Source: an uncultured Rothia sp. (GTDB lineage Bacteria > Actinomycetota > Actinomycetes > Actinomycetales > Micrococcaceae). From it: a stretch of DNA of 64,000 bases. Location of the stretch: assembly GCA_946221065.1 (NCBI GenBank), contig CAMIIO010000002.1, positions 124,001 to 188,000 of the forward strand, read 5' to 3'. Positions 54,171 through 63,989 of the stretch are shown here, one piece after another (positions within the stretch are counted from its first letter, which is position 1; the number at the start of each line of letters is the position of its first letter). The position numbers were made by a program, and so were the translations under genes. The notes beneath the pieces were generated by a model, which saw only the letters and a list, made by a program, of their open reading frames with translations, was not told the origin of the DNA and ran no database searches.

Positions 54171-55487
<1,317 letters not shown>

Positions 55488-55514
55488 TCTCTATTCACAT
55501 TCCAGGATTCGCAT

Positions 55515-55554
55515 AACAGCAGGAAGCGGCACGGTGCCCTTCCTGCTGTTTTTC
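55515..55554. terminator. Terminator between serC and the MFS gene
   Basis: AACAGCAGGAAG and CTTCCTGCTGTT pair perfectly, followed by TTTCTG. Confidence 0.88.
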
Positions 55555-55596
55555 TGTCCAGTCTTTTAATGCGTTAGGGTATTGCTCGTGGCGAGT

Positions 55597-56982
55597 TTAG
55601 CGCGGCTGCTGAATCTCTAGGGCGGCGGTGGTTACCGGCGGTTCATCCGGGTGCGTCTCCGGTGCCAGTACGTCGCCGCGGCGTAAGACAAACTTGGTTT
55701 TGGTGCTGCGGTCAAAGGTGAGGTGCAGTTGCTGTGAACGGTAGTACCAGAGCGCACCAATCAATGCAGCCAGCAGGCCAGAAGCCGCCGCAACGCCCAG
55801 CCCCCAGCGAGCGCCTAGAACGTCATTCACAAACCCTACCAGCGGCGCGCCCACCGGTGTTCCACCAATGAATACCGCCATATAGAGGCTCATAACGCGC
55901 CCGCGCATCTCCGGCTCGGTGGTTACCTGAACATAAGCGTTAGCCGAGGTAATAATGGTGAGCGCCGCCAGACCCATCGGAATGAGTGCCAGCGCGAAGA
56001 ACACCAGGTTTGGGGAGCACGCCGCGATTACGCTGGCGAGTCCGAAAGCTCCGGCGGCACCAAAGATGAAGCGAAGGCGCGGCATATCTCGCCGGGCAGC
56101 TAGCAGTGTTCCGCAGACCGAGCCAATGGCCAGTACCGAGTTGAGGAAGCCAAATTCGCCGGCGCCCTTGCCAAATTCGGTGGTTGCCATTGCCGCAATA
56201 TTCAGTGCCGTATTCAGCCCAAAGGTTCCAACCAGGCAAACGCCCACCATGACGCAGAGAATGTCGGGGCGGGTTTTCAGGTAGGTAAAGCCGTCACGCA
56301 TCCGAGAGTCGCCGCGCAAGGAATGTGGTAGTTCACGTAGCTCACTATTTCTAATGAACACAATCGCCAGAATCATTGCCACGAACGTCAAGGTGTTTAT
56401 CAGAAACACCGGGCCACTGCCCATTGCTACCACCATTATTCCGGCGATGGCGGGGCCAATCATGCGTGCGGTGTTGAACGAGGTGGAGTTCAGTGCTACC
56501 GCGTTGGGGAGGTCTTTGTCAGAGACTAGTTCTGATACAAAGGTTTGCCGTACCGGGGCATCAAAAGAGGCGATGATACCCAGGGCGAGCGCAAAGAGGT
56601 AGACGTGCCAAATCTGAGTGTGCCCGGAGAGTACCAACAGCCCTAACCCGAGCGAGAGCAGAGCCATAACAGATTGTGTAAACAGCAGTAGCTTTTGCCG
56701 ATCCACCTTATCTGCCATAACTCCGGCATAGCCGGCAAGGAAGAGCTGTGGCCCCAGCTGGAGCGCCATCACAATGCCCATCTTGGTGGAATCGTGATCC
56801 GATAGGTCATTGAATACCAACCAGTCTTGCGCCGTGCGTTGCATCCAGGTGCCGATGTTAGAGATTAGCGCTCCGGCAAACCAGAGCCGGTAGTTATAAA
56901 TCCACAGTGACCGGAACATGGGTGACTTTCCCTCAACGGGGGCCGGGCCGGTGGCGGGGTAGTACTGTTGTGCCTTCGTCAT
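55597..56982 (-). CDS. MFS transporter (EntS/MFS_3 type)
   Basis: A 461-residue protein with 12 predicted helices; start ATG 56982 (GTG 56988 is also possible). The runs FRSLWIYNYRLWFAGALISN and GTWMQRTAQDWLVF are typical of the MFS_3 family, which includes the enterobactin exporter EntS. The A-like motif GYAGVMADKVDRQKLL is present. Given IdeR and isochorismate synthase in the neighbourhood, siderophore export is possible but not shown. Confidence 0.82.
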   Translation of the reverse strand: MTKAQQYYPATGPAPVEGKSPMFRSLWIYNYRLWFAGALISNIGTWMQRTAQDWLVFNDLSDHDSTKMGIVMALQLGPQLFLAGYAGVMADKVDRQKLLLFTQSVMALLSLGLGLLVLSGHTQIWHVYLFALALGIIASFDAPVRQTFVSELVSDKDLPNAVALNSTSFNTARMIGPAIAGIMVVAMGSGPVFLINTLTFVAMILAIVFIRNSELRELPHSLRGDSRMRDGFTYLKTRPDILCVMVGVCLVGTFGLNTALNIAAMATTEFGKGAGEFGFLNSVLAIGSVCGTLLAARRDMPRLRFIFGAAGAFGLASVIAACSPNLVFFALALIPMGLAALTIITSANAYVQVTTEPEMRGRVMSLYMAVFIGGTPVGAPLVGFVNDVLGARWGLGVAAASGLLAALIGALWYYRSQQLHLTFDRSTKTKFVLRRGDVLAPETHPDEPPVTTAALEIQQPR

Positions 56983-57050
56983 GATCACGCTTTCACGATG
57001 TTATTGCTCTCTAATGTGGTTAGTTGAGTGGGGGTACATGCGAAAGAGGT

Positions 57051-57773
57051 TTAGCGTTTGCCTCCTCGACGGCGTCGCCGTCGGGATGTGGGTGCGCCTT
57101 GCTTGGAGTCTTGTTTCGTCTCTGTCTTCTGAGCGTTCTCTGGTTCGCGCTCTTCCGCCGGGTTATCGGAAGAGTCGTTGTCGAGCTCGTCTTCGTCCTC
57201 GGAAGCTAACACGGTCTCGGTAAATTCTTCGTCGGACTCGTGTTCTAGTTCTGCCTCTTGGTCGCGTTCGGACCAGGGAATCCACGGTGGTGCCAGTAGG
57301 GAGTCGTCGCCGGGGAGAAGCCCGATTTCACAGACGGTGCAGTGCTGGGAGCGTGGGGCGCGGGCTAGTGTGGCAAACCAGAACCAGCCACGGTAGCCCG
57401 GAAGCATACATTCGAAGAGGTGTGTGGTAAGGCGTTCTTCTTCCCCTCGTAGATGGTGTACCGGCCCGATGGAGGCTTCATCGGTAATCTCAAGCAGGGC
57501 ATGTAGTGCCACGTCTTTAGCTTCGGCTATGCGCTCATCAATTTTGTGGGTGCGACGACGTTTAGTGGGGGTGCCCAGGGTGCTTTCATCTGGGGTTAAC
57601 GGTTGGATTTCTTCAGCAGGAACCACGTGTACTTGATAAATACTGGCGTCAGATCCTAGTGTCGCAGCGTTGGCGGTGGACTCAGCACCCTTTTCTTGGG
57701 GTACTTCGAGTGACTCAGCGGGAGTTGAAGAATCTATCGGGGTGCTCTTTACCTTTTCTGACATACTTCCCAT
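57051..57773 (-). CDS. DUF3027 family protein
   Basis: A 240-residue protein. The central run THLFECMLPGYRGWFWFATL and VCEIGLLPGDDSLLAPPWIPW is diagnostic for DUF3027, an actinobacterial family. The N terminus is disordered and acidic; the C terminus is strongly acidic and ends in SRRRRRRGGKR. A second in-frame ATG at 57764 is possible. Function unknown. Confidence 0.88.
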   Translation of the reverse strand: MGSMSEKVKSTPIDSSTPAESLEVPQEKGAESTANAATLGSDASIYQVHVVPAEEIQPLTPDESTLGTPTKRRRTHKIDERIAEAKDVALHALLEITDEASIGPVHHLRGEEERLTTHLFECMLPGYRGWFWFATLARAPRSQHCTVCEIGLLPGDDSLLAPPWIPWSERDQEAELEHESDEEFTETVLASEDEDELDNDSSDNPAEEREPENAQKTETKQDSKQGAPTSRRRRRRGGKR

Positions 57774-57877
57774 TAAAGCGTGCTTTGCTCGGCTTGGCTA
57801 AGAATTCTTCCGATGTTCGCTAGCTACGCAAATCTTTATCGCTTGTGCGGTATGTAAAATTTGGTAGCGTTAGGGGA

Positions 57878-58129
57878 ATGACAGAGATTTCACGCCCCGC
57901 CCGCTTTGAATCGGCTATTCGTTTTTTCTCCGTTGCCGGCACTGTCTGCGCGGTCATTTCTCTCTTGTGCGGTATGGGAGTGCTCCTTTTGGAGGGGATT
58001 CAGGGCTCTTCACCGCATGTGTTGGTGTGGGCTTTGCTGGCTCTTATGCCGCTTTCTTTTGTATTCCTAATGGTGGTGTTGGTGCTGTTTATGCTACGCC
58101 GTCGCTCCTCCTCAGCAGACTTTCAGTAA
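57878..58129 (+). CDS. Small membrane protein, two helices
   Basis: An 83-residue protein (GTG 57845 gives a longer form). Two hydrophobic helices (FFSVAGTVCAVISLLCGMGV and LVWALLALMPLSFVFLMVVL) end with a basic stretch LRRRSSS. AGGGGA touches the ATG. TAAAAT at 57854 could be a -10 box giving a very short leader. It lies just before the PhoP-like gene. Confidence 0.6.
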   Translation: MTEISRPARFESAIRFFSVAGTVCAVISLLCGMGVLLLEGIQGSSPHVLVWALLALMPLSFVFLMVVLVLFMLRRRSSSADFQ

Positions 58130-58183
58130 ACTTCCTGCTTGGCACGCTACTAATACAGCTCACACACAGTTTTTACATGCACA

Positions 58184-58897
58184 ATGGGACATGTGAATAC
58201 TAACCAGCCTGAAGCAAAACTACTCGTTGTTGACGATGAGCCTAATATTCTCGAACTCTTAGCAACATCTCTCCGATTTGCCGGTTTTGAGGTAGTCACC
58301 GCGGCTAACGGTTGTGAGGCTCTTGAGAAAGCAGAAACCCAGAACCCGGATCTTGCTGTGCTCGACGTTATGATGCCAGATCTCGACGGTTTTACTGTGG
58401 TGCGCAAGTTACGCGCGGCAGGTCGTCTCTTTCCCGTCTTGTTTTTGACGGCTAAGGACGACACCGAAGATAAGGTTACCGGCCTCACCGTAGGTGGCGA
58501 TGACTACGTGACCAAGCCTTTCAGCCTTGATGAGGTAGTTGCCCGTATTCGTGCCGTATTGCGCCGCACCCAGCAGACCGATTTGGACGATTCACGTTTG
58601 CGCGTGGGAGATCTTGTTCTTGACGACGACGCACACGAGGTTTTTCGTGGCGAACGCGAGATTGATCTTTCCCCCACCGAGTTCAAACTTCTGCGGTATT
58701 TAATGCTCAACCCTAACCGTGTGCTCTCTAAGGCGCAGATTCTTGACCATGTGTGGGAATACGACTTCAATGGGGATGCTTCCATTGTGGAGTCTTATAT
58801 CTCGTATTTGCGCCGAAAGATCGACAACCTGCCGGATGAGCAGCCGCTGATTCACACCAAGCGCGGTGTGGGCTATCTGTTGCGTACCGCTAAGTAA
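58184..58897 (+). CDS. phoP: PhoP-like OmpR-family response regulator
   Basis: A 237-residue regulator. The receiver has the acidic pocket VVDDEPN, the phospho-Asp in LAVLDVMMPDLDGF, and Lys in YVTKPFSLDEV. The winged helix follows (LSPTEFKLLRYLMLNPNRVL, HTKRGVGYLLR). The overall sequence resembles mycobacterial PhoP closely. It is co-directional with its sensor kinase 60 nt downstream. Confidence 0.9.
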   Translation: MGHVNTNQPEAKLLVVDDEPNILELLATSLRFAGFEVVTAANGCEALEKAETQNPDLAVLDVMMPDLDGFTVVRKLRAAGRLFPVLFLTAKDDTEDKVTGLTVGGDDYVTKPFSLDEVVARIRAVLRRTQQTDLDDSRLRVGDLVLDDDAHEVFRGEREIDLSPTEFKLLRYLMLNPNRVLSKAQILDHVWEYDFNGDASIVESYISYLRRKIDNLPDEQPLIHTKRGVGYLLRTAK

Positions 58898-58957
58898 GTA
58901 CGCCGTAATTTTCTGTGGCGGCACAGGCGCGGCTGCTACACACTTTGTAGGGGTATC

Positions 58958-60412
58958 GTGACCAAGATTCGTCATAAGATTAGCCAGCTGGGGGCGCTAT
59001 CTTTGCGCACTCAGCTGGTTGTTTTAACTGCTTTTTTGTTGATGCTTGCCATTTCTGTTACCTCTTTGGTGGCTATTTCTGCGTTGCGTGGACAGATGGT
59101 GGAGCAGCTGGATGATGATATGCGTTCTAATGCGCAGGTGCTCACCAGTTACATGGTGGAAGGCACTAAACTGCCCGATACCGGACCGCTCATGCGTTTT
59201 CAGGCATATTTATTGGATGCCGATGGCTCGGTCGAAAAATCTATTACCAGCATTTCTAATGTGAATGATAGACCGCAGCTTCAGGGCTGGGATTCTGCAC
59301 GGGTAGAGAAATATTCAGGCAAGGCCTTTACCGCAGACTCGGCGGAGAGTAGCTCTCAGTGGCGAATTATGCCCTTTAACGCCGAGGGCACCGACAAATC
59401 GGTGGTTATTTCCACTCCTCTCAGCCAGGTCAATGCGGTTACGGCGCTAGTGAGCGTGCTGACGTTAACATTTGGTATGGCAACCCTCTTTGCCTCGGTG
59501 GCTATGAGCTGGGTGATGGTAACTCGCGCCTTTGAGCCGCTAGCCCGGGTAGAAAAAACTGCTGCCCGGATTGCTGCCGGCGATCTTTCACAGCGCATGG
59601 AAAAGTACAACCCTTATACCGAGATTGGGCATCTTTCGGCTTCTTTGAACATCATGCTCTCGCAGATTGAAAAGGCCTTTGAGGTGCAGAAAAATTCCGA
59701 GGTCAAGATGCGCCGCTTTGTGGGGGATGCTTCTCACGAGTTGCGTACTCCGCTCGTTACCATTCAAGGGTATTCAGAGCTCTACCGGCACGGTGGGCTC
59801 CCCACCGATGAGGCCGTTGCCACGGCAATGAACCGCATCGAAAGCGAGTCTAAGCGGATGAAGCAGCTCATTGAGGATCTCCTCACGCTCGCCCGTATTG
59901 ATGAGCGCCGACCCAACGAAAATAAGCCGCTGGATCTCTTTCTTTTTGCTCACGACACCGCTAACGATGCCTTTGCGACCTCCCCAAATCGCGACATCGA
60001 CGTCGTGGGGTTAGCACCCGGTCAAGACCCCGAAGCTGCGCCTATCTTTGGTGATGATTCCCGAATCCGCCAGGTACTTGCCAATCTGATGACCAACGCT
60101 ATCCGCTACACTCCCGATGGTTCTCCACTAGAGATTGCGGTGGGCACGCTGACCGACGACGGCGTCAGACGCTCCCGCATAGAGATACGCGATCACGGCC
60201 CCGGCATACCGGAAGAAGAACGCCCGAAAGTCTTTGAACGGTTCTATCGTTCCGATACCTCTCGAACCCGTGAAACCGGCGGCACCGGTCTGGGACTTGC
60301 CATTGTGGCGGGGATTGTGAACCAGCATAAGGGCACCATTGATATCCGGGAGACTGACGGCGGCGGAGCCACATTTGTGCTCACTTTCCCCGTCTACGAA
60401 AGCACCTCTTAG
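58958..60412 (+). CDS. phoR: PhoR-like sensor histidine kinase
   Basis: A 484-residue membrane kinase from a GTG. Two membrane helices (near residues 20-40 and 165-190) enclose an extracytoplasmic sensor; then HAMP, a HisKA domain with the phospho-His in DASHELRTPL, and the ATPase boxes NLMTNAIRYTP, DHGPGIP and GGTGLGLAIV. It should phosphorylate the regulator encoded before it. The stimulus is unknown. Confidence 0.9.
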   Translation: MTKIRHKISQLGALSLRTQLVVLTAFLLMLAISVTSLVAISALRGQMVEQLDDDMRSNAQVLTSYMVEGTKLPDTGPLMRFQAYLLDADGSVEKSITSISNVNDRPQLQGWDSARVEKYSGKAFTADSAESSSQWRIMPFNAEGTDKSVVISTPLSQVNAVTALVSVLTLTFGMATLFASVAMSWVMVTRAFEPLARVEKTAARIAAGDLSQRMEKYNPYTEIGHLSASLNIMLSQIEKAFEVQKNSEVKMRRFVGDASHELRTPLVTIQGYSELYRHGGLPTDEAVATAMNRIESESKRMKQLIEDLLTLARIDERRPNENKPLDLFLFAHDTANDAFATSPNRDIDVVGLAPGQDPEAAPIFGDDSRIRQVLANLMTNAIRYTPDGSPLEIAVGTLTDDGVRRSRIEIRDHGPGIPEEERPKVFERFYRSDTSRTRETGGTGLGLAIVAGIVNQHKGTIDIRETDGGGATFVLTFPVYESTS

Positions 60413-60438
60413 CCCCTGCACCGAGTCTTTGAAAAAAG

Positions 60439-60522
60439 GAGTTATTGCCCAACCAAGGCCTGTGGATAACTTAAAATCCGCGGAATCTCGCGGGCAGTTA
60501 TCCACAGATTTTGTTTTCCTCT
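60439..60522 (+). repeat. Element E, copy 3 (no AbiEi gene)
   Basis: GTTATTGCCCAACCAAGG, then CTGTGGATAACT (60460-60471) and its perfect inverted copy AGTTATCCACAG (60496-60507), around CCGCG GAATCT CGCGG, then ATTTTGTTTTCCTCTT. Nearly the same as the leader of the second AbiEi/DUF559 gene. Confidence 0.85.
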
Positions 60523-60543
60523 TGGCACAGTCCCCCACAGAAA

Positions 60544-60598
60544 ATACCGTTGAACACATCAGCAAAACGCTTATCCGTGTTCAACGGTATTTTTTAGA
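60544..60598 (+). terminator. Strong terminator just before the WXG100 gene
   Basis: ATACCGTTGAACAC (60544-60557) and GTGTTCAACGGTAT (60577-60590) pair perfectly; TTTTTTAG follows. Only about 20 nt remain before the WXG100 start, so it may be an attenuator as well as the phoPR terminator. Confidence 0.9.
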
Positions 60599-60615
60599 TG
60601 TTCTAGGAGGAACAC

Positions 60616-60906
60616 ATGGCACAGTTCGTTGTCGATTCAGAAATTATCGCTTCTAAAAGCGCTACCGCACGCGCGCAGGTAGATACCATTAGCTCCGAAG
60701 TTAACGCGCTAACCGCTTCTCTGCAAGACCTCGAAGGCTCCTGGACCGGTGCCGCGTCCGTCAATTTTCAGGGCGTGCTTAACAACTGGCGAGCTACCCA
60801 GCGCCAGGTGGAAGAATCAATTTCCCAGATTAATGAGGCACTCTCACGAGCCGGTGTGAACTACGCAGATACCGAATCTGCCAACGCCGCGATGTTCCTT
60901 GGCTAA
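60616..60906 (+). CDS. WXG100-family (EsxA-like) protein
   Basis: A 96-residue helical protein with the WXG turn (GSWTGAASVNF near residue 43) between two helices, the ESAT-6 layout. Such proteins leave the cell as dimers through type VII secretion. No ESX machinery gene or second WXG partner is in the window. The ATG follows TAGGAGG. Confidence 0.88.
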   Translation: MAQFVVDSEIIASKSATARAQVDTISSEVNALTASLQDLEGSWTGAASVNFQGVLNNWRATQRQVEESISQINEALSRAGVNYADTESANAAMFLG

Positions 60907-61022
60907 AGAACCAACACCCCGTCAGGGATTTTCTCAATAGAGCAAAGAAAGGAGGTGCCATACAGCAGGAAACAAGGTAAAGAGTGTTGTATGGGTCTGA
61001 TCATCCAAGAGGCTGTCGGGAT

Positions 61023-62057
61023 TTAGCCGGCAGTCTCTTGGCGGTAATGTAGCATCCACGCACCCAGCTCATTGCGATAATTTTCTCTTGTCCATACACT
61101 ACTGCGTAGAACGGAACCGCGCGCGGTAGCTACCCGAGACACCACAAGCGCCACAGAGTCGCTCAGTAATTCAGAAGAAATAATCTCCGGATCCCCCGCG
61201 CTCGCAAAAGCCCGCAGCCGGTGTTCAAGTACGGTTTCCCGATCCACCAGCTTCCCTGCGGGGGTAACCCACCGGAAGTCATCGGCGAGCATACCCCCCA
61301 GTTTCTCGACGTCCTCATAGGTTTTCGGGTCTAACAAAAGTTCTTCTTGATGCTCGGCAAGCCGCTCCGGACCAATTTGAGCAATGTCGGCACTCTGAGC
61401 TTCTTCCATCGCCCGGTCATTATCTTCTACCGCATCTCCGGTGGAAACGTCCCGCAGTTTGAGCTGTTCTAACCGCTCTTGGGGTAGAGAAGTCACATTC
61501 TCCGGAAGTTCCTTAGAGGCAGAATCTCCACTCTTTGCAAAAGCACCGGAAGAAGAGCGTCGAGCACTAGAACTACCGCCAGGAAACCCCGGGCCATGTT
61601 TCGGCTTTTGCCCCTTACTAAAAGCGGTAGCCGCGGCATTCGCCCGAGAGTCGGCCGCCTCGTTCAGCTCATGCCCCGAATGCCCCTTAACCCACTGAAA
61701 AGTGTAGTCCCTACCAGCCAGTGCGGCGTCCAGCTCCTTAAGCAAATCCTGATTAAGCACCGGCTTACCGTTAGATTTTTTCCACCCCTTCTTCTTCCAG
61801 CCCGGCATCCACTTAGTCAACGCATTAATCACATACTGCGAATCACATATCACATAGAGTGGGCGTTCTGGCACGTGAGCGGTGGCTTCAAAAAGATCAA
61901 GCACCGCTTTGAGCTCACCCATATTATTAGTACCGTGCTTCCAACCCCCGGCGGCCCAACAATTATCGTCGATGTACCATGCCCACCCTGCCGGGCCTGG
62001 ATTACCCAGGGCTGAGCCATCCGCCGCAGCAATAATAGGATCTTCGTTCGTCATCAT
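61023..62057 (-). CDS. RNase HI fused to an NTF2-like (DUF4440/SnoaL) domain
   Basis: A 344-residue protein from ATG 62057 (AGG before it). Residues 8-150 are RNase HI with the four acidic residues in AADGSALGNPGP, NNMGELKAV, ICDSQYVI and NEAADSRAN; these cut RNA in RNA-DNA hybrids. A Ser-rich linker leads to residues about 225-340, which resemble DUF4440/SnoaL NTF2-like domains. Only five bases separate it from the isochorismate synthase gene upstream, so the two are likely co-transcribed. Confidence 0.85.
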   Translation of the reverse strand: MMTNEDPIIAAADGSALGNPGPAGWAWYIDDNCWAAGGWKHGTNNMGELKAVLDLFEATAHVPERPLYVICDSQYVINALTKWMPGWKKKGWKKSNGKPVLNQDLLKELDAALAGRDYTFQWVKGHSGHELNEAADSRANAAATAFSKGQKPKHGPGFPGGSSSARRSSSGAFAKSGDSASKELPENVTSLPQERLEQLKLRDVSTGDAVEDNDRAMEEAQSADIAQIGPERLAEHQEELLLDPKTYEDVEKLGGMLADDFRWVTPAGKLVDRETVLEHRLRAFASAGDPEIISSELLSDSVALVVSRVATARGSVLRSSVWTRENYRNELGAWMLHYRQETAG

Positions 62058-62062
62058 CACAC

Positions 62063-63217
62063 CTATCGTTGAGAAGCTGAGACAGCGCACTCCGCTGCCG
62101 CCAAAGAGGAAAGATCAAGGCCCAAAACCTGAGCAAAAGAACCAAATTTACTGCCGGTTTCCGCGTGTTCAAAAGCAGGAACCGAGGCCCTAACAATACC
62201 GGCACCGGCAAAAAGCGTGGCATACTGCTCGGAGATTTCTGCGCACCGAAGGGCCAGTGCCCACTCGCCGTTTCCCTCGGCGTCCATCCACCCCACTAAA
62301 CCACCAAAAAACTTGCGGTCAAAACCCTCCAGCTGATTAATAAGCTCCAACGCTTTTTCGGTGGGAGAACCACAAATTGCCGGGGTAGGGTGAATCGCTC
62401 GGGCACCGTCTAACGAACTCACCCCGGGCTGAAGCCTCCCGGTAATTTTTGTTCCCAAATGCCACAGCTGCGGGGTTGCCAGCAACGACGGCGTAGCAGG
62501 AACATTCATACTCTGCGCCAGTGGCTCCAGCCGCCTACGAATATCCTCAACCACGGTAGCGTGCTCGGCTCGGTCCTTTGGAGAACGAATCAGCTCCTCC
62601 CCCAGCTGAGCATCGTCGGTAGAGCCAGGGACAGCCGCACGAGCCTTAGTACCCGCCAGAGGGTGAGTGGTGAAAGAACCGGATTCAGAACGAAAAACTA
62701 GCTCAGGTGATGCCCCCATCAAGTACCCATTGCTCTCCGGCAACTTGACTGAAAACACAAAAGCCCGCGGCTGCTGAACCAGCAAATTATCCAAGAGGTA
62801 CGCAGGGTTCAAGGGTTGCTCAAACTCGGCCTCTAACAAGCGAGCCAGCACCACCTTTTCCAGCTCCCCATGATTCATCCGGTCCACAGCCTGCCCCACT
62901 GCCGTCCGGTAGGAAGGGTTATCCAGCCCGCGTATGCGCCTCAAAGCCGGCAGCACATGGTCTTTGCCCGAGGAGGAAAATCCGCTACCAGAACCGCCCC
63001 GATCCGCCGGCGCCAGCCCCTCAGGCACCCACAAAACCGGTTCCTGAGCAGGGTCAAACGGCACCAACCCCACCACCGCGGTTCCCCGCTGACGAGCAAC
63101 CTCCACAGCTTCAGCCTCATGAACCCGGGTAAGAGCCCCCACAGAACGCACGGCGGCTCCCCGATGCATAAAAACAAATTCAGGAAAAAATGACGAATGC
63201 AGAATTTTTTCTTCCAT
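62063..63217 (-). CDS. Isochorismate synthase (EntC/DhbC/MenF family)
   Basis: A 384-residue chorismate-binding enzyme that makes isochorismate. Family runs are GELEKVVLARLLE, GASPELVFRS, HPLAGTKARA, AIHPTPAICGSP and FFGGLVGWMD, with the metal Glu in ATVVEDIRRRLEPL-type context. It could feed menaquinone or a catecholate/salicylate siderophore; the nearby MFS exporter and IdeR make the second possible, but no other siderophore genes are seen. Confidence 0.9.
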   Translation of the reverse strand: MEEKILHSSFFPEFVFMHRGAAVRSVGALTRVHEAEAVEVARQRGTAVVGLVPFDPAQEPVLWVPEGLAPADRGGSGSGFSSSGKDHVLPALRRIRGLDNPSYRTAVGQAVDRMNHGELEKVVLARLLEAEFEQPLNPAYLLDNLLVQQPRAFVFSVKLPESNGYLMGASPELVFRSESGSFTTHPLAGTKARAAVPGSTDDAQLGEELIRSPKDRAEHATVVEDIRRRLEPLAQSMNVPATPSLLATPQLWHLGTKITGRLQPGVSSLDGARAIHPTPAICGSPTEKALELINQLEGFDRKFFGGLVGWMDAEGNGEWALALRCAEISEQYATLFAGAGIVRASVPAFEHAETGSKFGSFAQVLGLDLSSLAAAECAVSASQR

Positions 63218-63340
63218 ACTTCCTGCTCAGTGATGCCCTATAAAAATGCAGTACCTTACATAGTAACTTTTTACGACCTCAATGAGCTAACCTGTCCGGT
63301 TTATTCTGTCTCGCCCCCACGAAAATACCCCTACAGCAAA

Positions 63341-63362
63341 GGACGTCGCACTCGACGACGTC
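63341..63362 (-). terminator. Small hairpin downstream of the tetR gene
   Basis: GGACGTCG and CGACGTCC pair around a short loop, followed on the minus strand by TTTGCTG. Weak. Confidence 0.4.
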
Positions 63363-63389
63363 CTCTCAACAGCCCAGCACCATACCGGC

Positions 63390-63989
63390 TTAGGTAAACA
63401 AACTAAACATCAAGCGATCAAAGTGCGCATCCACCTGAGCCAACGTGGCAACAACCTCAGAAGTAGGCATCACATAATCATCCCGAGCCCAGGCACTAAT
63501 CACTGCTAAGCAACCCTGAATATGGTATTTAGCCAACATATCTACATCTGCATGCGTAGAAAGAGTTTTTGCTTCTTCCCAAAAAATATCCAGGTACATT
63601 TTTTCCACAATATAACCTAGCTGCTCATAAAAATCTCGAGCCGTGCTTTCCACCAAAAACATACGCAGAATTTCTTTATTATTCTGTACAAAACCAATAA
63701 GCGCTCCAAAGATCTCATTGCTGTCCATATTCTTGCCATGCAATGGATCAGGCTCAAAGATCTCCCCCAGCTCTGTCAAGGTGTTCTCTTGAATCTGCTC
63801 ATAGAGTTCATCAATATCGGTGTAATGAGAGTAAAAAGTCGCTCGATGGATATCCGCTTTCTCTGCAAGCTCACTCACCGTGATAGCGCTAATAGGCTTA
63901 TCTCGCATTAGCTCCGCGAGCGCTAAATACAATGCATTTTGTGTTTTCCGGACGCGACGATCCGCGTGCTGACGAGTTCTCAAATTCAA
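63390..63989 (-). CDS. TetR-family regulator
   Basis: A 199-residue regulator with an N-terminal helix-turn-helix (ISAITVSELAEKADIHRATF, then YSHYTDIDELYEQI) and a helical ligand domain of the TetR_C type often seen in small Firmicutes/actinobacterial members. An in-frame stop lies just upstream, so translation begins at the TTG at 63989 or at the TTG at 63983; AGGGG stands before both. The target is unknown and may lie beyond the window. Confidence 0.85.
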   Translation of the reverse strand: MNLRTRQHADRRVRKTQNALYLALAELMRDKPISAITVSELAEKADIHRATFYSHYTDIDELYEQIQENTLTELGEIFEPDPLHGKNMDSNEIFGALIGFVQNNKEILRMFLVESTARDFYEQLGYIVEKMYLDIFWEEAKTLSTHADVDMLAKYHIQGCLAVISAWARDDYVMPTSEVVATLAQVDAHFDRLMFSLFT

